From Armillaria gallica (taxonomy: Eukaryota; Basidiomycota; Agaricomycetes; Agaricales; Physalacriaceae), in assembly GCA_037576215.1 (NCBI GenBank), contig JBANDB010000011.1, positions 1-64,000 on the forward strand: 64,000 bases of DNA, read 5' to 3'. The notes under the pieces are model-generated. The model saw nothing but the letters and a program-made list of their open reading frames with translations. It was not told the DNA's origin and did not search any database. This document shows, piece after piece, positions 33,008 to 45,635 of the stretch. How positions within the stretch are numbered: position 1 is the first letter of the stretch; every line of letters begins with the position of its first letter. The translations under genes were made by a program, and so were the position numbers.

Positions 33008-34680
33008 ATGTCGTCAATAACGACTAATCCCCCAATGCCTGTCCTACATGTGGATCCCTCACCGAAACAACGTTTTCCGACAATTCACGTTCATCCCGCG
33101 TCTCAGAGTTGCTACGATGCAACGATCCCCCCTCGGATAGTGAACTCTCTGATTTCCGGAACATCACCAAGAGCGGTCCTGGGCGTATTGCAGACCTCGA
33201 CGAGAAGATAGCTCGTGCCAGGGAACACCTTACCGCGCTCATTCAAGAGCGTAACGTGCTTGAAGCGAACATCGGTGATGCCAGGACCCTCTCTTCTCCT
33301 ATACGCAGACTACCAGCTGATGTCCTTCGTGATATCGCTCTTGCGACCATCCCTTCGCCTTACGAGGTTATGAATTCCTCCGTGCTGCGAACAGGCCCCG
33401 CCAATGGCCTGGATAGCGGGGAATCACCTTGGACATTGGCCCAGGTCTCTCATAGATGGAGATTAACCATTGTGAGCGCACCGGAGGTGTGGTCATCCAT
33501 GTCACTGGTTATGAAACACGATGAGAAACCTGCTACAGTCGCACGTCAGATGTTTATGACTGGACTCCGACTTGAAAGATCGAAATGTTTACCTCTCACT
33601 GTAGCCCTTTCGGGCTTTTCCAATGCAGACATTTCTAACCACCCATTACTTTTCCTCATCTCCACGCGATGTTCATCGATAAGAAATCTTCGCATTCAGG
33701 CATCCCTCATATCTTATCCAGCATTCTCATGGTGGAGAGGACGTTTAGATCAGCTCTACGATCTAACACTCGTAGATCTGACACCATTCGACTCGAGGAC
33801 TCAGTCGTCAGGAGGCACAAAGAACGTCATCGACGCTTTTGAATATGCACCCCAGCTTGAAACGATCTCGTTGTGGACTCTCAACGGATTTCATTCATCT
33901 TTCCGCTTCCCGCGGAACCAGATTACTCACCTTGACCTTGCAGTCATTGATTGGAAGGATGTCGACATTCTTGGACAATTGAGCACTATAATGAGCCTCC
34001 GTATTGCATATGGCAGGAGTTCACTCGCAAACCCGGCAAGCCATAGAATTATCTCGCTCCCCGCCCTCACTTCATTGACCTTGGCATATCGGTATGGAAG
34101 GACCGATCCATTGTCTCCTTTGCATCCACAAAGTGACCCGATATTCTCCTTGCTTTCCATCCCGAATGTCACTCATCTGTGGCTCGTCTATTGCAAAGGG
34201 TTCAACGTTTTCCCTACCATACCGGTGCCCAACGCAATTAGAGCGCTAGATATCGAATTCAGCGCCGGTACCGATATGCCAGCCCCCTCACTGGAAAGTG
34301 AGGACAAGGACATGATTTATAAATTATCGACACTGCTCGAATCCGTTACCAACCTCCGCGACCTTGTTATATCCTCTCCTTCAACGACTCCATCAGGTTC
34401 ACTATATGACGTTTCATTGCTCGTTTCAATATTATCGCGCATATCCCTGCGTCATCTTCAGATCCTTGACCTCCGAGGATCGACTCTGAGACTCAGTGGT
34501 ATTCACGTCGATTTGGTTGAGATGATCAGAGCTCGCAGGCAACGGAATAGCGGAGAGAGGGCCCAAATAGAGACTGTGTGCCTCCGTTGTCCCCTTACCC
34601 TCGATCCCATCTACGCTCGAAGGTGGCAGTTTCTGATCGACGGAGGATTAAAGGTCATTTACGGTCTTCCGGAGCCATGA
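33008..34680 (+). CDS. F-box-like protein, tandem copy 4
   Basis: Fourth tandem paralogue. The main frame runs from about 33036 to 34680 and encodes ACPTCGS, a coiled-coil-like segment, the F-box-like core (SSPIRRLPADVLRDIALATIP, WTLAQVSHRWR, APEVWSS) and a leucine-rich C-terminus. No ATG opens this frame before CPTC. The nearest ATG, 33008, is joined if the CCCCC run near 33030-33034 had six Cs, giving a start like MSSITTN. The start is therefore uncertain by one base. Length would be about 556 residues, close to copy 2. The role is as for copy 2, by family inference only. Confidence 0.78.
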
Positions 34681-37395
34681 TGATGAATATGAAAGGAATT
34701 TCGGCGTTTTCAATCTTCGAGGATGAGCCACTAGCAATGGAACTCCCTACCTACGTACCCTTTAATGTTTGAAGTTGTACCGTACGATCACTCTGCTGTG
34801 CTTTGCTCCGCCTTCGAATTGAAATATAGTTAATCTGTTGGATGTTTCAACCTGCGTTGCTATACATCTATTCTGGCAGCTCAGTATCCTACTCGTAAAA
34901 GAACGTTCATCAGAAAAGTCTCCCCGTCTAAAGCACGAGATGGTGCAATGCTCTTGAGTTGAAGTGATAAGAGTACATAGGTTAATACAAAGGAAATGAA
35001 CCTGACGCGTACATATGACATCGGTCTCAGCATCGACCCTGAACGAGACATCTTTCACTGAACATTCTTGCGCTTCAGCTTTTAGTGCCGTTCGTGGAAT
35101 GTGTAAGCGGCCGCCACCCAGACTTTGCAAATGTCGAATGGAGCTAGCTTTCAATTATCATTATGGCATATCTCCCTCAAGATGATCACATCGATGGATA
35201 ACACGACTTCTCGCGAATCCCTACCCTCGCTGGGAGTTATTTTTGTCCGCAGTTCTGATCGATAGGCGTCATCGCATGCGGCGCGTTCTCTTATCAAAGG
35301 ACTGCTTCCTTTCATCATATCGAATGGTACGCCAGACATTACGCCTTGATATGTTTCGTGGTGATCAATCACGTCAAAGTTTCTTCTACGCAGGTCTTAT
35401 CTTTCCCCTATGACACGCGTAACACGCTGCGCGTCCTGAGAATCCACTACACGGTGTCCACACTCGCTCCAAAAGTCAAACTTCCGCCGTAATCATCGTT
35501 TCAGGAATCTCAGTACCACACGTCTCCGAGCCTTCTGGAAAGAGCACGACTATTAATACGACTTATCATGATCTCAGTACTAAATGCCGCCTCCAACGAA
35601 GACGCATTTGGAAGAGATAGGGTGGTCTTTGACCCATAGTTTCTCCACGATGAACACAGCGCCGGAAAAAAATAGTGTTCATCCTTCGGAACGCGAGGCG
35701 AAGGGAAGAACAATTACGACTCCTCTGCGGCGCGACACCCGGACCACCGTATAAGTGTCACTCAGTGTCCACTGTTACCGCCAAGCTGGGCGTCGTCCAC
35801 GGAGATGCCAGCCGCCTTGTATTATGATTGCCTTTGATAGTGACGAACGGTAAGTAGGGTCCATCTATTTATGAATCGGCACAGAAAGCCCGAAAGGTTC
35901 TGATGCTTCTCACTACAGACAAGTATGAGACGTGGATACGATATATGGCGTCGAAAACTCACAGAATCTGGACGCCGTCGTAAATTCTGTCCAGGCGCAC
36001 TTTATTTGGAATTTTGGGGGAGATGATCGATAAAGTAGCACGAATACCCAATACAAATACAAATACAAAGATGAGCCGAGGGAAATGGAAATTAGTATGC
36101 GGTCGCGAGCGTGTAACAGTTTTTCCAGTTCAACAGCTGTCGCGGCAACAGGTCAATCCCTTACAAAGCTGCGGAAAAACCTTCGGACCATACCGCAATA
36201 TCCGAGAGGGCGCAAAAGGCGGAAGGATCTCTAACCACATTTGGAATGCCGCCTAACCGGGATAGAGATAATGCAGCCGCTAAGGATGAAGAGCGCATCA
36301 TGTTAGCATCTCCTCGCAATGCAGACCGAAGACCGAGGAGGTGTCGCACAAGCTCTCAGACTAGAAAAAGACGATATTTCTCTGTGGATCGAGAGCGCGT
36401 CCCGAGCGACTGGGACGGGGCTCCGCAATGTGGGGGAGGGGAAACAGGGCCAGACCAGCTGATTGGTATTGTTGCTGGGATCATTCATCAAAAAGTCAAT
36501 GTGAGTGCGTGCCGTGGGGCCCCATACGGTCTAGAGCAGGGCTACATCTCAAAGAAAGTGCTGTTCCAAGCGAGGAGGAGGAAATGATAGGGATGAAAAG
36601 CAGTCAGACCGTAGGCGCGGATATGAAGAAGAAGATTCGAGAGAAACGTCGTGCAGGGATGAAACTGGGGGCGCGAGGGATCTTAATACTCAGGCGAGTA
36701 CGGCACAAATGTACCCGTAACACCGGATCATCAAACAAACAGTGATGGGAAATGAACGTTTAAAATACCAACGGTGAATCGGTCTCGGTACACAACACGG
36801 CAGGGGGTATGCTCGATGTAGTAGTCGAGAGCTAAGAGCCAGAGAGACGTGAAACGCGTCTCGAACGATAGTAGCAATTTCGTCTGCTCCGCATTCGCCG
36901 CCGTCCAGGAACGTTCATCAACTTGTTCCGGCACTACCCCGCCTACACAGCGAACCATCGCACCGATAGGGATCATCAAGGGTGCAACCATTGATAGGTA
37001 CTTACGCCACCACCTCTACAGCATGGCGCAGTACGGCACGGCTGGGAGTCACTGATTGACATACTTAGAATGGAGGAAGTTCCGGGAGAACAACCTATCT
37101 CCACTCTTCTGGTCAGCTGCGGTATACATTGAAGGGACAAGCGCTCACATACGAACACGAACATGCGCTAGCAAAGCAACTCGTGAGCTAAAACCCGAGC
37201 CTTCATTGAACGGAACTAGGCGTAACATAAAAATCCCGAAAGGGATCGGAAATAAGGAGGAATGTTCAGCTTGCCGTGGGAATTTCGATAACCCCGCATA
37301 TCGTGATGATTGCCGATTCGAGAAGCCCATAAAAGGCTGATGTGGGGAACACTCGGCGCTTTGGAATTCAGTCCATTCCTGCCCACCCACCTACC
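34681..37395. other. Intergenic, no supported gene
   Basis: Frames up to 130 codons (34762-35154, minus) and 113 codons (36246-36587, plus) exist but lack domains and codon-like composition. No repeats with clear ends were found. The last 200 bases are the presumed promoter of the transporter gene. Confidence 0.45.
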
Positions 37396-39070
37396 ATGGC
37401 TCCCTACTTTTTATTAAATCTAATTCCACGACGCCAGAAAACTGACGAACAGGCAAGACCGCTGCTAACCGTCCTAGCCGGACTCTCCTGGATACAATGG
37501 GCACATTTTTTCTCAGGGTGAGTCTATCATTCATGACGGTGCCCAGTCGCCCTTGGCACCGGCTGATCGACGTTCGATTTCTTCAGGTGGCTTGCATGGA
37601 CCTGCGATGCGATCGACTTCTTCTCCGTATCCCTCACAGTCTCTCGATTAGCCGCCCAGTTCGGCAAGCAAACGTCGGATATCACCACTGCGATAACATT
37701 GACTCTTCTCCTCCGAGTCGTGGGCGCCGTTCTCTTCGGAATCTTTTCTGACCGTTACGGGCGGAAATGGCCACTCGTTTTCAATCTCGTCCTCGTCGCC
37801 ATTCTGCAGCTCGGTGCTGGTTTCGTCAACACCTTCAGCGAGTTCCTCGCTGTTCGCTCCCTATTCGGTATTGGTATGGGTGGTATTTGGGGGATGGCTG
37901 CGAGTACGGCCCTTGAGAATTTACCGGTCGAGGCGCGTGGCTTAGGGAGTGGTGTCATGCAGCAGGGTTATGCTGTTGGGTACCTCCTTGCTGCTTGCAT
38001 CAACCTCAAGCTCGTCCCCGTGGTTCCGGCCGGTTGGAGAGCGCTATTTTGGACCGCATCGGGTATCAGTCTGTTCGCGGCGGCGGTCAGGGCTGTATTG
38101 CCAGAATCGGAGTTCTTCTTGAAGCAGAAAGCTAGGGAGCAGGGCAAGACGAATAGTGCAGAGAAGACGAAGACGTTTATCAAGGAGACTGGAAGGATGG
38201 TCAAAACGCATTGGTTGCTTTGCATCTACGCCCTACTCTTTATGACCGGTACGTTTTCTCCTTTCTGATCGTGGGATGCTCGACTGATACCGCCGACAGG
38301 GTTTAATTTCCTGTCCCACGGCTCCCAAGATCTGTATCCCACCTACCTGCGAGATTCCAAAGATATCAGTGAGCACAACGCCACCGTTGCAACGATTATA
38401 GGGAATTGCGTACGTTTATTCCATGCTTCGTCGATCTGCCCGAATCTGACTGAGTATGAAGGGTGCCATCGCTGGAGGCGCCTTGGCTGGCTTCGTTTCT
38501 CAATACATCGGTCGACGGTTGACCATCGTCATCTTCGTCCTCCTCGTTGGCTGCTTCATCCCTCTCTGGATCATTCCCAGCAGCTTTGGAGCCCTTGCCG
38601 CAGGGGCCTTCTGCGTCCAATTCGGTGTACAGGGTGCTTGGGGCGTCGTGCCAATCCAACTTGCCGAGATGTCCCCACCTGCATTCCGTGCCACATTTCC
38701 CGGCGTCGCCTATCAGCTCGGTAACATGGTATCGTCTGCCAGTGCTCAGATCGAGGCTACCGGAGGAAAACACCAGCGGACGACTATCACACATGCGGAC
38801 GGCACAACGGAGAACGTTCCTGATTACGCGAAGGTGCAGGGAATTCTCATTGGATGTGTCGCGGCGTTCTTGATCGTGGTGACGATACTGGGGCCTGAGA
38901 AGCACGGGTCGCACTTTGAGAAGCACAAAACGGCGTTCGAGGAGGGCGGTGGAGACGATGAAGCCGTGGTGGATGACGATGATGGCCACAGACGTCCGGG
39001 TCCATCGCAGATACGGGATTCGGCGAGTATAAACGAAAAAGCATCGGTGCGGCAAAAGGAGTCGGTTTGA
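37396..39070 (+). CDS. JEN/SHS-type monocarboxylate transporter (MFS)
   Basis: Four exons, 37396-37517, 37587-38248, 38300-38409 and 38462-39070, join to 1503 bases (500 residues) with no frame break. This is a major facilitator superfamily protein with about 12 hydrophobic segments. The MFS signature GIFSDRYGRKWPL follows helix 2, and the JEN-family signature N-x-x-S-H-x-S-Q-D-x-x-x-T is exact as NFLSHGSQDLYPT, spanning exon 3. A second RxxGRR-like loop (SQYIGRRLT) begins the C-terminal half. JEN1-type proteins import lactate, pyruvate and related acids by proton symport at the plasma membrane, usually under glucose repression. The cytoplasmic tail is acidic (DDEAVVDDDDG) and has lysines that could be ubiquitinated. 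It is intact. Confidence 0.93.
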
Positions 39071-42000
39071 CGATGTAACTTATATTATGACTGTCACGTA
39101 GTTAACGGATTGTATTTTGATGAACGCAGGGGACAATCAATTGTACTGTGCATAACGAAAAATGTCAAAATACCAGCGAGTGCATATCGGGATGCTTGGT
39201 ATCATTCGACAAATATGTGGAGAACGTATTCAGTGAGTGAGAAATAGTGAATTGTATAGTACCTGCACCTGTTATTCCAAAGACGATAACAGATAGCCTT
39301 CCTTCTGACGATCTCGCCTCATTGCTTTCCTCAATGGAAAAAGCCTCGAAAACTATGGATGTATGTGCCATAACCAACACATATGCGTCAAAGAAACTTG
39401 TTACATAGCCTCAGAGATGCAGAACGCGTACTCGACTACCTGACAGGATCTCGCAGGGAACCCAATCCCGTTTGTTGGTAGTATTACTGTCGTGGACATT
39501 AGAAACCGAATGAGACTACGAAAACAGGCATACCGTCATTTTTTTGCTCTGACAATGGTCAACTCTCTGACTCGTTCCAAACATTTTTACTCCAATTTCC
39601 TTCAGGAGACGCCGTGAAAGAGCGCATATACTCACTTTCAGCGCGTCTCATCACGCAGTCTCGCCGCGAAGCCTAAGGGTCTCCCGCGTTTACGGCATGG
39701 TCCAGGCAGGTACTGAGAACAGAAGCAAGGCCTTCTTAGGGAATCTGAGACAAAGCGGTGGTTGGCTGCGGTAAAGGAAAGAAGAGATGGTGATGGTACA
39801 GGAGCAAGAAGCAGACCGGCACGACCCGATCGGACTCGGAAACGTGATTAGGGGCGGGATTCTACATGTTAAGTAATCCCGTCTTTTTGGGCACTACTTA
39901 CCAGGACAATCGCGCTGCCTTGTTCTCTTATGGCGTTGATCACAGCTATGTCCCTTACATTTCCTGCAATTAACCCACTGGAAGTCTTATCTACGCGTCT
40001 GCAAGATCATTTTCTCTTGATTTTCTCTCGCCGTTTCAAAGTGTCTGGACTCTCGTTAACATGAGAGAAATTCATCTTACTTGACAGGTACTGATATCTG
40101 AATCAGGGCCTTTTTCACGAGAACGCTCTGTATCACACTACCAAGTGCTTCTAAGGTTTATCTCCTCCGCATAATGTAAGGTTGCGGACAAGGGGGTGAT
40201 TGACCCTGCGGCGACGGCGATGGCTTCATAGACACCCCGGGGCTACCTGGAGTTTTCCTGGAGCATATCTCGACGGTCAATCATGATATGCTCAGGGTAC
40301 ACTCCAGGAGAGCGCACTGGTCTTATGTTCTCATCGCCACAGTGTGACGGGGTAAGTATGCGAGAGATCAACGGGAGATCGTTAACCTTTCCGGGCTTAG
40401 TCCAACTTGCAGGGTCAGAAAAGTCCTTGTGGTCCTCAAGTCAGATGTTGATTTTAGCGCAATATCAAACCGGACTTATCGCTATCAGCCAAAGCAATAT
40501 TCCTCGCATATTCTTCTGCGAAAACACCGGGAGCCCCAGTCTGCGTGAGGTTCTACGTAGAAGCTTCGACTACCCCACAAAGCTAAGTGCGGGGCAATCA
40601 ACTCTTGGCTTGTGGGGAAGCAGAGCCAAGAGGACTTTGGTACGCCAAGACGAAAGTCGGCAATCAAAAGCTGATTTTGACAAGAACCACGGTGAGAGGA
40701 TCCTATGTTTGAAATGGTGGGGGGTTTATATGCGCGTTCTTATTGGATTAGATGTATCAGCACGCGGCGTTTATATGTTGATTCGCATCACCTGAACTTT
40801 CTCAAAGGTTCCATGCATCATATTCTCACATTCTGTCGCGCCCCGTTGTACTGCGTCAGCGGCCGATCTATGATGATAGAGAATCAACACGCCAATACCG
40901 GGACCTCTCATTTGACACGTACCACGATAATTCTGTTCTCAACTTCAAACCAGCGCGATCCGACTTATCTGTCACTTTGTTGAAACACATTCAAGATGTC
41001 GAGAAGCCTGCGTCTTTATGCCAACTCTGCCAGCTGACTCTTATGTACTGAACCATTCGTAGTTCTCGGGGCAAGATACGCATTTCTATTAATACAACGT
41101 AGATTCAGCTTGCATCTGGTGTTCGCAAGATAAGGTATGTCAATCTTTAAAAAGTCAGTTCCTTGGCCTGATAGGAAATTGACAGATACACATACGGCCG
41201 TCTAGACGTCTCGTCTGATGCGAAATACAAAGAGAAGCTCGGGTGAATCTACACGTTTTGTCGCCAAGCTGATCTTGTAGCTGCTCCTCGCTCATATGAT
41301 TCTAACCCATGTCCACCTCCAAGCCTTTCCGAATAGAACCGGCTTCTCGCAGTCGACGATAACGAACTCTACGCCTCAGCCGGATCCTCAGCCGTAGATG
41401 TCTTGGCCAATGTTCTAGGTTGCGCTGCCCGAAATACCCTTATCACACACTTCCTTGCCACGACGCAGGCGACATACGGAGTTACAGTGCTTTTTGGTCT
41501 AATGTTGGATTTCCAGCGGATAACCGATGCCTAAGCCATCTCGTTATGTCGCGGCATTCACTCTTTGCTCCCTCTTTTCCTGGCAGCACGATGGACCATA
41601 TGCACAATCCACAGCAGTAGGTCGGAGCAGTAATCAACTCTTCTCAGAATTCTTACCTCTGTTCATACTCGTGTTCTCTCGATGAAAGGGCTCAGGGATC
41701 CTACCGGAAGATACAAAAAGAGAGGGCCTTCACTGACTATCGCATAAATGTGGCTACGCAATTTGCATCAGGAAAAAATCACCAAGATATGTAATAGTAT
41801 AGGGAGTATATACCTCAAATAGCCCCATAGCTAGGTACCCCCTTACATACCATCCGGTAGCCTTCAGCCAGTGTTACGTACCGCTACATAGCACGCCGTA
41901 GCTCACCACTAGAGGTCCCGTAGCAGTCAGATACCTATACCATTGCTTCCTATAACTCAATACACGGCACAGAATTCATCGAAATTAACCAGTGAACTCA

Positions 42001-42790
42001 AGTATATTCATGGGCTATGCTACGACAAACGATACATCGCACGTAAATATACCAGAGCGTATGGATATGCCACATACTACGGAAACCCTGACCTATACAT
42101 GCCAGCAGCGTCATGCACAACACCGAACGAGACAACTGAACTAGAAAGGATGTAAGAGGATGGTGTGGTGATGAAAATCAAACCAAACTCACCAACAGAA
42201 CCACGATAACCACTGCTCGCCTATCGACTACAGTCTTGACGATCCTATGAGAATTCAGTTCAGTCAACGCAGAGATGGTGTCAAAGATGTACGTACCGTT
42301 GAATAAATGGTCCACACCAGCGATTCCACGGCATCCCGCATTTTGAGGTCGATAAATCATTCTGATGGAGAGGACAGTTGAGCGCAGACCCTCTGATGGC
42401 AACATCGGAACACTCACCTAGAAGGTGTGAAAGTCTACGAGCACACGGTGGTGCTTTGTATCAGAGCTAGACCGGTCAAGTATCAATTAGATGAAGAGAC
42501 GACATAGAAGGCTACTCACCGGGAGTCACCAATTCGATGCAAACACGAACCAAGTACCGTCAAGGCCGAGATACAGATAAAGGAAGCCAGCAAATACCAT
42601 ACTCTTCGGAAGAAAGGCCAGGGAAACACGATAGGTGGGGATGATGATGTATGGCATACAAGACTGGTACGCTCTATTTCAAATGCATCTGTGCCTTAAT
42701 ACCCTAGATACCGCTGTATTGCCAAATATAGATATGAGTTCTTTATAAATATAATAAATACAACTATTTTGGGAAAACCTTTTTAGTATT
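39071..42790. other. Long intergenic stretch, no supported gene
   Basis: 3.7 kb without a credible gene. The longest frame, 40283-40795 (+, 170 codons), has no recognisable domain, no paralogue in the window and a biased composition; it is not called. 41770-41940 is rich in GTAGC/GCTAC-like words. The right edge is the TIR element. Confidence 0.45.
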
Positions 42791-43649
42791 CACTGCTGGG
42801 GCATGTCGGTGTTTATGCCTGAAAGATGGCAGGTAAACACTGGCATGTATTTATATAGATTTTTTTGAGCGTAAAAAACTGTACCATAAAAACCTGGTAA
42901 AATACTATCTGCTTTCTTTCTAATCTTTACCTTGGTGTTTTGGCACATGTTTTTGCTACGAATTATCTAAATAAGTACATGCTGTCATTCATACTGTGTT
43001 TTATTGCCTGTAAATGATATTAGGTGTTTATACCCTGGGTTTCCAATTGTGTTCTTTGTTATTCCGAGTCCTATGTATATAGGTATCTCGGTTATTATGC
43101 CATCTTGAACGACCCATGGGAAAAAATTCTATTCAAGGTATCAATTGATCTTGGTCTTTGCCGACTTCCCGGCCTGAGCTTTGCATGGGAAAAATCTATT
43201 CGATGTCGCTTCTCGCCTCTCTGGTCTTTCCCGTCTCTTCCGTTACCTTACGTTGACTGACTCTTTGCGTCTCTTTTTGGGACCCTCCCCTTCTTTGTTA
43301 TTTACCTTATATCTTCGCTGCATGTTCTCTCTGTTGTCTCAGGCCAGTTCATTGGCTCGTCCCTAGGCTTTTTGATGTTCAATTCTTGTTTTTTTTTTCT
43401 TCTTCTGGACCGATGCCCAAATTTATTCTGTGTATCCTCGTCACTTTTTTAATTTATCTATGTCACTATTTTTTTTACCCAATGCAGTATGGCACGTCGC
43501 TACAATTTTACTCCATCATCCTTTCTCTCCCCTCTATCTCCCTTTCTGTCAATCCTCTCTCTCACCTCTTCCGTGTGTTTCTTCGACGTTGCATGTTCCT
43601 CAATCCCATCCGACAAAGAGTGCTATCAGTTCTGTTCGTGTCACTTGTT

Positions 43650-44250
43650 AATCCACCTACTGAGGTGTGCATACCTGATCTACCTATCAACATTGTACCC
43701 CTCCTTCGCACGTCCTCTACCATCATTTGCAGTCTGCCCGGCAATACACATATCCGCATCAATCGCAGTCAAGTGGAGGTCCTTCATAATTTTGCCATGA
43801 CAGACTATAGTTTGCAAGGTAAAACGAGACCATTCAATCTGGTAGATCTAAATAACTGTAGATCCCATCAGTTGTACTATACTGCACTGTCGAGGTTGGC
43901 CACTGCCCAAGGAACACTGATACTTCCATCTTTGAACGGTACAAGGTCATCACCCATCAACTCTCTGAAAATTCAAGGAGGATGTAGCGGCTACCTGCGA
44001 CAGGAATTTAGAGAGCTTGAAACCCTCGACGATATAACCACACGAATATATAATTGTGACGGTGCAAGGCAACACACGTTATGCGTTGATAGAATCCTTT
44101 CGTGAATATATTGGGATCGGTTATTCACCCCCTTTAATGGACAAAGCTTTGATATGGTCGGAGGTGAACCCGTTTGAGTCATCAGATGCTACACTAGGGG
44201 TAGGTGAATGGGCGAAGACCCTAATAACTCACAAGCCAAATATACGCACC
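43650..44250 (+). pseudogene. PIF1-like (SF1B) helicase C-terminal fragment
   Basis: The frame 43386-44105 becomes recognisable from about 43650: NFAMTDYSLQGKTRPFN (helicase motif V type, xDYxSQGKTR), VDLNNCRSHQLYYTALSR and GYLRQEFRELETLDDITTR. The match continues in the +1 frame from about 44052 (GNTRYALIESFREYIG...ALIWSEVNPF), so one base is missing or extra there. Walker A and B motifs and the rest of the helicase core are absent. Similar helicase tails are common in large repeat-associated ORFs of Agaricomycetes. Upstream, 43036-43650 has no helicase similarity. Confidence 0.7.
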
Positions 44251-44253
44251 TGA

Positions 44254-45300
44254 TTGCCAGAACCATCACTGACTGTCAGTGTCAGCAGCGTTCCGGCATC
44301 TAAGAAGCGTGTTTTTATGCTGATGAAACCATCCAAAAAGCGGAAAGGGAGGGAGTCTGATACGTTTGATCTGAAGCAAGCCACAGTCGATAAACGTGCA
44401 GTAGTTAATACCACGACATCTCGCACCAAAGAGGGGACTGTTCCATTGTCGCAAGCAGCAGGTCAATCATATCAGTCCATCAGATGCTGGTGGTCAAACA
44501 ACAGTTGTGCATATGATGTAACTGTTTACGTTCTGTATAATATGTGGCACGTTGTGTCTCAGGACTATAAAAATGCATTAAGTGAGTTTGAAAGTTCATG
44601 GCTGAATATTCTTGTCACCTCATTTACCAAGCATTCAAATGGACAGTACACCTTGGAGGAAGTAAGGGATTACTTCAGGCGACGTCTCAATAGAGAGTTC
44701 CCCACCTCCTTTGTTTTTGGTACAGAGACAAGTGCAGAAGCAGATATGTTGAAATGGTGCAGTGGGTCCGTTGTGTTTGAATCCATTCATTATACGTGCA
44801 GGAATGGTCACGACATTATACAGTCCTCCAAGATGGCATGTGTATTAGAGCCTGGAGGATGAGACACATGCTCCCTTCAACAGTTCATTGAAGAATGCAA
44901 GGCGAGACCCATTGCCCGATCTGTGGCGTTGTGTAGTCTATGCACATCCAATGTAGTGGAAAGTCACAGGTACCTGTATGCCCCTCCTTTGCTGAATGTT
45001 GCGGTTGCCTTCACGATGGTATCGCCTGATCTCACCATACATATAGATGTGGATGGTATAGCCATGCTATACCACCTAGTCGGCATCGTCTACTACGGTA
45101 ACAGTCATTTCACTGCCAGATTCATCGACACGGATGGCAGTGTATGGTTCAACGATGGTATAATACAAGTGAGAGGTGCGCGTAGAGAGGGGACGACTGG
45201 CACCATAGATCTCATGCAGGACGTGTCCGGCAAAACACGGGATCACTTTATTTACAGAAGAGCGTTAATCAACATATCTAGAAAGGTATTGTTCAAATAA
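44254..45300 (+). pseudogene. Papain-like (USP-like) cysteine protease domain, two stops
   Basis: One frame continues from about 44056 to 45300, interrupted by TGA at 44251-44253 and 44860-44862. It encodes a nuclear-localisation-like stretch (KPSKKRKG), a catalytic-Cys motif WWSNNSCAYDVTVYVLYNMW, a CSLC zinc-ligand pair, and a catalytic-His motif GNSHFTARFIDTDGSVWFNDG. The Cys and His contexts resemble ubiquitin-specific proteases. It lies directly downstream of the helicase tail in the same frame, so the parent gene was probably a helicase-protease fusion. Both stops are TGA, each one C-to-T change away from CGA. The parent function is unknown. Confidence 0.6.
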
Positions 45301-45635
45301 AAACTCGAAAATAATAAAGATAAAAAAATACATAGGACTTGGACCTGCCGTGCGGATGCGTTGGCCCTCACCCACTAGTGAGCAATTATATCATACATGA
45401 TGATTGGTATTTCTTTAAGGTGTTTATGCAAGGAAACACCTATAAAACAAAGGAAAGACCAGGTGTTTCCTACCATAAACACCACAAGAAATACCTGCAG
45501 TAACACACAGCATCTTTGCTCAGGTATTTTTAGAACAACAACACGATCAGAAATACAAGGTATAAACACCTAATATCATTTATAGGCAATAAGACTTAGA
45601 CACGACACAAATGGCATCATGTACTTATTTAGATA

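Noticed and set aside
33008..33211. Alternative 67-codon start ORF before F-box copy 4
   Set aside because: Only its first eight codons look real; the rest is the +1 frame of the conserved CPTCGS region, consistent with one missing base in a C run.
38396..39055. 219-codon minus-strand frame
   Set aside because: Antisense to the last exon of the carboxylate transporter; GC-rich coding DNA often gives such shadows.
40283..40795. 170-codon plus-strand frame in the long intergenic region
   Set aside because: No domain, no paralogue in the window and no flanking exons; could be chance. Transcript evidence would be needed to call it.
44056..44253. Separate small gene between the helicase tail and the protease
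   Set aside because: It is in frame with the following protease ORF across a single TGA and continues the helicase similarity, so it is part of the same broken gene.
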